Shown: positions 20,801-24,059 of the stretch, one piece after another | Layout: each line of letters opens with the position of its first letter | How positions within the stretch are numbered: position 1 is the first letter of the stretch | From: Pseudomonadota bacterium | GTDB taxonomy: Bacteria > Myxococcota > Myxococcia > Myxococcales > Anaeromyxobacteraceae | Assembly: GCA_023428085.1 (NCBI GenBank) | Contig: JAEYZK010000458.1 | Span: 1-24,059 of the forward strand | Length of the DNA: 24,059 bases | Direction: 5' to 3' | Made by a program: the position numbers and the translations under genes | Notes under the pieces: generated by a model | The model's database searches: none | What the model saw: the letters and a program-made list of their open reading frames with translations, nothing else | Told to the model about the DNA's origin: nothing

Positions 20801-21408
20801 GGAGCGGCACCGTGGCCGGCGGGCCGATCGCGTGCGGCGCCACCTGCAGCGCGAGCGTCGCCGCCGGCGTCACCGTCACGCTCACCGCCACGGCGGCGAG
20901 CGGCTCGACCTTCGCCGGCTGGAGCGGCGCCTGCGTCGGCGCCGGGGCCTGTGCGGTCTCGATGACGGCGGCGCGGAGCGTGACCGCCACGTTCACGCAG
21001 AGCGCCGCGACGTTCACCAACGCCCGGATCATCGGGGTGCAGTCGCAGCGGTGCCTCGACATCAACGGCAACTCGACGGCGAACGGCACGCAGGCCCAGC
21101 TCTGGGACTGCAACGGCGGGGCGAACCAGGCGTGGACGTACGGCGCCACGCAGTCCCTGCTGGTGTACGGGACCAAGTGCCTCCAGGCGTCCGGCGGCGC
21201 CAGCGCGGCCGGGACGGCGGTGGTGATCGGGGACTGCACGGGCCAGGCGAGCCAGCGCTGGAGCGTGAACGCCGACGGCTCCATCACCAGCGGACAGTCC
21301 GGGCTGTGCATGGACGTCAACGCGGCGGGGACGGCGAACGGCTCGAAGGTCATCCTCTGGACGTGCCACGGCGGCACCAACCAGCGGTGGACCGTCTCCG
21401 CGCCCTGA
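17851..21408 (+). CDS. GH31 alpha-glycosidase lipoprotein with malectin-like, InlB-like and ricin-B domains
   Basis: 1185 residues from the ATG at 17851, chosen because GGGAG lies 5 nt upstream and a lipoprotein signal follows (LLSC, about residue 30). ATGs at 17782 and 17839 lack a good site. An N-terminal beta-sandwich leads to the GH31 barrel: WADNTEP carries the nucleophile Asp433 and WSGDID the acid/base Asp507. The proximal and DUF5110-like C-terminal sandwiches end near 790. A malectin-like domain (about 820-965), an InlB-like repeat (973-1051) and a ricin-B/CBM13 trefoil (1055-1185, with QAW, QRW and QRW motifs) follow. It likely removes alpha-linked glucose or xylose from oligosaccharides at the cell surface; the exact linkage cannot be read. 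A bidirectional terminator follows. Confidence 0.9.
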   Translation: MRAKANPRSGPGGWVWSLMALAGASLLSCGVGGEGDLADAPAAGGPAAVTCAPPPAGSGPFTVDATGVTFTLGSGRQRVQVCQDDIVRVTYTPGASFPAKTSLSVNKAWPAPSFCVTYAAPTVTITTNRMKAKINTSTGSITYTDVDDAVVLAEDATRSKIVTPVTVEGVGTNRIETIFASPANEALFGLGQHQDNVLNRKGTTRRLLNVNTEINVPLLVSNRGYGIFWDNYSTSNFYGNDSSNTRYRYVSEAGEMVDYYFFYGPTLDQVVANYRVATGAAPLFPKWAYGLFHSKDKYGSQAELLAVKDGYRNARIPLDVIVQDWDYWTPYSWGSHFMDEARYPSPKALIDNLHAANVHAMISIWPEYQYVASPRKAGDQDNYNALNAIGALYPSGGSHHFYDTFNASARSLVYRQIHDRLLGAFGWDAIWADNTEPQAYPDALNMRTVNTALGKGALYLNAYPLQHSKALYEGWRSIGPAGKRVYVLTRSAFAGQQRYATTVWSGDIDCNFPTFARQIPAGLNLAAAGFPYWTTDIGGYWGHNLDWSTAANNELFTRWFQYGAFSPIFRVHGGGGRELYGNQWSATTKANLLTIDNLRYRLMPYIYSLAWRVTSEGYTMMRPLVFDYPQDAAVFNLKDQFLFGPALLVNPVVAAGVTSRDVYLPAGTWYDFWTGTTVSGGGTVSASAPLSRIPLFVKAGSIVPMGPMIQYATQSVDPLEIRVYRGRDGAFTLYEDQGDTYGYEGGQYATIPIAWNEAAQQLTVGARSGSYAGMPASRTFNVVFVGPGRGAGVEVSAADRTITYAGAEVVVTPPASGGAVSVNAGGAATGGFAADAYFSGGSTYGTTTAIDTSAISGAAPPQAVLQTERYGEFTYTIPDRTPGGAQAVTLYFAESFWTAAGQRTFDVAINGATVLTAFDILAAAGGANRAIARTFTTTASATGQVVIAFTRGGGPDNPKISGITVASSGGETSYPLTVTKAGTGSGTVAGGPIACGATCSASVAAGVTVTLTATAASGSTFAGWSGACVGAGACAVSMTAARSVTATFTQSAATFTNARIIGVQSQRCLDINGNSTANGTQAQLWDCNGGANQAWTYGATQSLLVYGTKCLQASGGASAAGTAVVIGDCTGQASQRWSVNADGSITSGQSGLCMDVNAAGTANGSKVILWTCHGGTNQRWTVSAP
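20770..21003 (+). repeat. InlB-like repeat module, copy 2 (in GH31)
   Basis: Encodes TVTKAGTGSGTV through SVTATFTQS, about 78 residues with four cysteines at the same positions as copy 1. Most differences from copy 1 lie in the first third, and the central FAGWSGAC block is identical at the DNA level over 32 nt. Shared ancestry by duplication or recombination is likely. Confidence 0.8.
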
Positions 21409-21411
21409 GGG

Positions 21412-21448
21412 TCGCGGGGGGAGGGGCCCATGCCCCGCCCCCCCGCGA
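21412..21448. terminator. Bidirectional terminator between convergent GH31 and methyltransferase genes
   Basis: A 10-bp outer stem (TCGCGGGGGG with CCCCCCGCGA) and a 5-bp inner stem (GGGGC with GCCCC) are separated by a small internal mismatch and closed by the loop CCAT. It lies 3 nt past the GH31 stop and 14 nt from the methyltransferase stop, so it can serve both genes. Confidence 0.7.
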
Positions 21449-21462
21449 GCTCCTCCGCCAGG

Positions 21463-22314
21463 TCAGGCCCGGATCAGCACCGCCTCGAGGTACGCGCTCG
21501 GCACCGCCAGGGTCCGCGCGCCGCCGACGTTCTCCTCCTCGAGCAGCGCGGTGAGCTCTCGCTCCAGCGCCGCCGCCCCGTCCGGCGGGAGCGCCTGGAA
21601 GGCGCGGTGGATCGGTCCGTACCAGCGGCGGAACACCTCGATGAAGTGCGCCGGCGATCGGTAGCGGAACGTGAACTCCCGGCGCCGCGCCTGGATCCCC
21701 CGGACCGCGCCGCCGAACAGCTCGGCGAGGCGGGCCTCCGTCCCCCACTCCGCCGGCGAGCGGATCCCGGCGGGCGGCGGCACGTGGCGGCCGAGGACCC
21801 GGAACACCTTCCCGATGGCGCCGTCCGGCGTCCAGCTCGCGAGCGCGATCCGCCCGCCGGGGCGGCACACGCGGGCGAGCTCGCCGGCGGCGCGCGGCTG
21901 ATCCGGGGTGAACATGACGCCGAACGTGGAGAGCACGGCGTCGAACGTCCCGTCCTCGAAGGGCAGATCCTCGGCGTCGGCCTCGCGGAGGTGAAGCGGC
22001 AGGCCATCGGCGGCGGCGCGGGCCCGGGCGTGCTCGAGCAGCGCGGGCACGTAGTCCACGCCCGTCACGACCGCGTGGCGGCGCGCGGCGGCGAGGGCGG
22101 CGTTGCCGTTCCCGCACGCGACGTCGAGCACGCGCTCGTCCGCGGAGACGTCGGCGGCCTCGCAGAGCGTCTCGCCGACGAGCTGCAGCGTCGTCCCGAT
22201 CACGGCGTAGTCGCCGGAGCTCCAGGTGGCGCGCTGCTTCGCCTTGACCGCGGCGAGGTCGATGGGGGAGGGGGAGGGGGAGGGGACCACGGCGGTGGCA
22301 GGGACGCTCAGCAT
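21463..22314 (-). CDS. Class I SAM-dependent methyltransferase
   Basis: 283 residues of the UbiE/Methyltransf_11 type. Motif I is VLDVACGNGN (62-71), the acidic loop is VTGVDYVP (83-90), and EADAEDLPF (111-119) plus FDAVLSTFGVMF supply motifs II and III. The N-terminal 20 residues contain Ser-Pro repeats (PSPSPSP). Substrate is unknown; such enzymes methylate small molecules, and many lie beside AraC regulators in detoxification or secondary metabolism loci. The ATG at 22314 has GGAGGAG 7 nt upstream. An AraC-type gene is divergent, 132 bp away, and probably regulates this gene. The ribosome binding site can pair with two upstream sequences. The Ser-Pro codons produce a G-rich run on the plus strand. 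Confidence 0.9.
   Translation of the reverse strand: MLSVPATAVVPSPSPSPIDLAAVKAKQRATWSSGDYAVIGTTLQLVGETLCEAADVSADERVLDVACGNGNAALAAARRHAVVTGVDYVPALLEHARARAAADGLPLHLREADAEDLPFEDGTFDAVLSTFGVMFTPDQPRAAGELARVCRPGGRIALASWTPDGAIGKVFRVLGRHVPPPAGIRSPAEWGTEARLAELFGGAVRGIQARRREFTFRYRSPAHFIEVFRRWYGPIHRAFQALPPDGAAALERELTALLEEENVGGARTLAVPSAYLEAVLIRA
22264..22285 (+). other. Potential G-quadruplex at the 5' end of the methyltransferase gene
   Basis: Four runs of 5, 5, 5 and 4 G separated by single A residues, on the strand used as template for the methyltransferase. Short one-base loops make this a near-ideal quadruplex motif. It encodes the Ser-Pro repeat, codons 11-17, so it may be a by-product of coding or a transcription-blocking element. 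Confidence 0.6.
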
Positions 22315-22446
22315 GTGTTGACTCCTCCAGAGGAGCTGGCGGGATCGCCGCCTGCGTTCTAGGAGTCTCCCGTAGCCCGCGAACTGCCCGTTCGTCCGTC
22401 TTCCTTGCCCGCGCGTCCGCGGGGCGGCCGGCGCGGGAGGGGGCCC
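22315..22446. promoter_or_regulatory. Divergent promoter region with alternative pairing of the methyltransferase ribosome binding site
   Basis: 132 nt between divergent starts. In the methyltransferase transcript the sequence AGGAGTC (22326-22320), which includes its Shine-Dalgarno, can pair with CTCCT at 22335-22331 through a 4-nt loop. It can instead pair with GACTCCT at 22367-22361 as a perfect 7-bp stem. As DNA the same repeat is an inverted 7-mer with a 34-nt spacer and could be a regulator site. TTGACT at 22318 resembles a -35 box toward the AraC gene, but no -10 is visible at proper spacing. Confidence 0.45.
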
Positions 22447-23469
22447 ATGGGCGTCGATCCTCTCACCGACGTGCTCCTGTCCGTCCGGCTGGGCGGCTCG
22501 GTGTTCTTCCGCCTCGAGTGCGCCGCGCCCTGGGTCGCGGAGGCGCCGCCGTCGAGCGCGATCGCCGGCCGGGTGATGCCGGGCGTGGACCACGTGATCG
22601 AGTTCCACGCGGTGACGCGGGGCGCCTGCTTCGGCGGGATCGTGGGCCTGCCGCCGGTGCGGCTCGAGGCGGGGGACGTCATCTGCTTCCCGCAGGGGGA
22701 CCCGCACGTGCTCGCGAGCGCGCCGGGGATGCGCGCGGCGCCCGACGCGGCGGCGTTCGCGGGGCTCGACGGTGCGTCCCGCCCCTTCCGCCTGCGGTAC
22801 GGCGATGGACCGGCGGAGGTCGAGATCCTGTGCGGGTTCCTGGGCTGCGACGCGCGGCCGTTCAACCCGCTGCTGGCGGCGCTCCCGCGGGTGCTGCGCG
22901 CGCGCGACGGCGAGGGGCGGCGCCGCGGGTGGCTGTCGCGCTTCCTCGAGGTGGCGGAGGAGGAGGCGCGGAGCCCGGGGCCCGCCGGGGCGGGCGTGCT
23001 CAGCCGGCTGTCGGAGCTCATGTTCGTCGAGATCGTGCGTCGGCACCTGGAGGCGCTGCCCCCGGATCGCACGGGCTGGCTCGCGGCGCTCGGCGATCCG
23101 CACGTGGGCCCCGCCCTCGCGGCGCTCCACGAGCGTCCCGGCGATCCGTGGACGCTGGACCGCCTGGCGCGCGCGGCCGGGCTCGCGCGCTCGTCGTTCG
23201 CGGAGCGGTTCGCCGCGCTGCTCGGCGAGCCGCCCATGCAGTACCTGACGCGGTGGAGGATGCAGGTGGCGGCCCACCTGCTCGCGACGACCCACGACGG
23301 GCTGGCCGCGATCGCGGCGCGCGTGGGCTACGCCTCGGAGGCGGCGTTCAACCGCGCGTTCAAGCGGATCGTGGGCGTCCCCCCGGCCACGTGGCGCCGG
23401 CGTCGCGCGCCGGCCCCGGCGGCGCCGCAAGGGCCGGGCGCCGCAGTCCCTGCTGCACCTCGACGGTGA
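22447..23469 (+). CDS. AraC-family transcriptional regulator with cupin_6 domain
   Basis: 340 residues. Residues 1-200 match the cupin_6 sensor domain found in AraC regulators; its hallmark CGFLGCD lies at 129-135 and a GDVICFPQGDPH strand-turn at 76-87. Residues about 225-320 hold two helix-turn-helix motifs: LDRLARAAGLARSSFAERF (237-255) and IAARVGYASEAAFNRAFKR (289-307), followed by VGVPPATWRR, the conserved end of the DNA-binding domain. The ATG at 22447 has GGAGG about 6 nt upstream. It is divergent from the methyltransferase gene, the usual arrangement for a local regulator. The inducer is unknown. The Ala/Pro tail after 320 is likely disordered. Confidence 0.92.
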   Translation: MGVDPLTDVLLSVRLGGSVFFRLECAAPWVAEAPPSSAIAGRVMPGVDHVIEFHAVTRGACFGGIVGLPPVRLEAGDVICFPQGDPHVLASAPGMRAAPDAAAFAGLDGASRPFRLRYGDGPAEVEILCGFLGCDARPFNPLLAALPRVLRARDGEGRRRGWLSRFLEVAEEEARSPGPAGAGVLSRLSELMFVEIVRRHLEALPPDRTGWLAALGDPHVGPALAALHERPGDPWTLDRLARAAGLARSSFAERFAALLGEPPMQYLTRWRMQVAAHLLATTHDGLAAIAARVGYASEAAFNRAFKRIVGVPPATWRRRRAPAPAAPQGPGAAVPAAPRR

Positions 23470-23814
23470 ACGCCCGGAGCTGAAACGTTTTCCGTGAGCG
23501 CCGTGTCCCTCCACGGAGTCATGCAACGTTAATTGACGCGGCGCGGCATCCGGCGCGGGTCCGTGGATATCCGGGGCAGGGCATCGAACTGTCGTGGAGT
23601 CGCGCGGCCTTACGATGGCTCGGTCCGTCGCCGCGCGGCCAGGTTGTCAAGGTCGCGCGAATGGGGCAGACCAGCGGGACACACACCGCGGAGCGTTCGC
23701 GCAGGGTCGATCTGCGCGGCGGGCGTCACAGCCCGACCGCCGCGGTCGCTGTTCGAGGAAGCAGTGTAGGCGCCGTCCCGTGTATCGAGGAACTCACCAC
23801 CACGAGGAGTGGTC
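23470..23814. other. 345-nt gap upstream of the GH5 gene
   Basis: No credible gene; the short open frames here lack motifs. Less GC-rich stretches at 23481-23540 hold AAACGTTT (23483-23490) and AACGTT (23525-23530), both palindromes, and TTGACG (23533-23538), a -35-like box without a clear -10. TACGAT at 23611-23616 is another -10-like site with no good -35. The cellulase leader probably begins in this interval. Confidence 0.4.
23481..23493. promoter_or_regulatory. Possible LacI-family operator upstream of GH5
   Basis: TGAAACGTTTTCC contains the 8-bp palindrome AAACGTTT, centred on CG as in many LacI-family operators that control sugar genes. It lies 320 nt upstream of the GH5 start and 12 nt past the AraC stop. 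No LacI gene is in the window, so the link is tentative. Confidence 0.3.
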
Positions 23815-24059
23815 ATGAAGCTCCAGATGAAGCGCCCAGCGAAGAACGCAGCGAGAGGCCTGCTCCTGGCCGCAGGGCTCCTGCTCGCCGTCCCGGTCCA
23901 CGCCCAGACCGACTACTGGTCCACCTCCGGCGCGCGGATCGTGGACGCCCAGGGGAACACCGTCCACATCACCGGCGCGAACTGGTTCGGGTTCGAGACC
24001 AGCAACATGATGCCCCACGGGCTCTGGTCGGTGAACTACCGGTCGTTCCTGGACAAGGT
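23815..24059 (+). CDS. Secreted GH5 cellulase (partial, cut by window end)
   Basis: The first 81 residues are visible. A signal peptide (1 to about 31) has a basic start, a Leu/Ala-rich core and ends in VHAQ. The mature protein then opens with WSTSGARIVDAQGN and ITGANWFGFET, the typical beginning of GH5 endoglucanases, where substrate strands precede the TIM barrel. The catalytic glutamates lie beyond the window. It probably hydrolyses beta-1,4-glucans outside the cell. The ATG at 23815 has GAGGAG 6 nt upstream; ACCAC (23796-23800) and GTGGT (23809-23813) could hold this site in the loop of a small hairpin. It continues the row of secreted polysaccharidases begun by GH16 and GH31. Confidence 0.85.
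   Translation, partial: MKLQMKRPAKNAARGLLLAAGLLLAVPVHAQTDYWSTSGARIVDAQGNTVHITGANWFGFETSNMMPHGLWSVNYRSFLDK

Noticed and set aside
14058..21369. Very long minus-strand frames (1349 and 1296 residues) opposite the metallopeptidase, GH16 and GH31 genes
   Set aside because: Antisense frames with His/Arg/Val/Asp composition typical of GC-rich shadows; the sense frames carry clear catalytic motifs and signal peptides.

Overview
The window is about 24 kb of very GC-rich DNA. Nearly every gene is shadowed by long spurious ORFs on the other frames. The codon bias toward G/C at third positions, lipoprotein and TPR content, HNH remnant and REP palindromes fit a myxobacterium of the Anaeromyxobacter type. 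That assignment is an inference from sequence style, not from a marker gene.

Region 1 (1-6.5 kb): a single ORF joins a complete alpha/beta hydrolase to a complete methylthioribose-1-phosphate isomerase (MtnA). Convergent to it are a small two-helix membrane protein and the replicative DNA polymerase III alpha subunit (dnaE), whose stop and start codons overlap. dnaE carries two REP-like palindromes translated in frame. A 5'-truncated HNH endonuclease lies 13 bp upstream of dnaE.

Region 2 (6.5-16.1 kb): a mixed set of mostly secreted or lipid-anchored proteins. These are a GH26-like glycosidase with a C-terminal carbohydrate-binding domain, a small orphan protein, a lipoprotein with an HELAH metallopeptidase domain and TPRs, a DUF2071-type protein, a small membrane protein, a lipoprotein, a 5'-truncated alpha/beta hydrolase, and an unfamiliar protein with an HETAGH metallopeptidase motif.

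Region 3 (16.1-24.06 kb): a polysaccharide-degradation stretch. It holds a secreted GH16 endo-beta-1,3-glucanase with a CBM56-like domain, a lipoprotein GH31 alpha-glycosidase with malectin-like and ricin-B modules, and the 5' end of a secreted GH5 cellulase cut by the window edge. GH16 and GH31 share an almost identical InlB-like repeat module. Between GH31 and GH5 sits a divergent SAM methyltransferase/AraC regulator pair, whose intergenic region holds two alternative sequences that could mask the methyltransferase ribosome binding site. Strong GC hairpins follow GH16 and separate the convergent GH31 and methyltransferase genes.

No tRNA, rRNA, CRISPR array, complete insertion sequence or phage region was seen. 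The best candidates for a second look are the hydrolase-MtnA fusion, the REP-derived insert in DnaE, the HETAGH protein and the possible RNA switch upstream of the methyltransferase.
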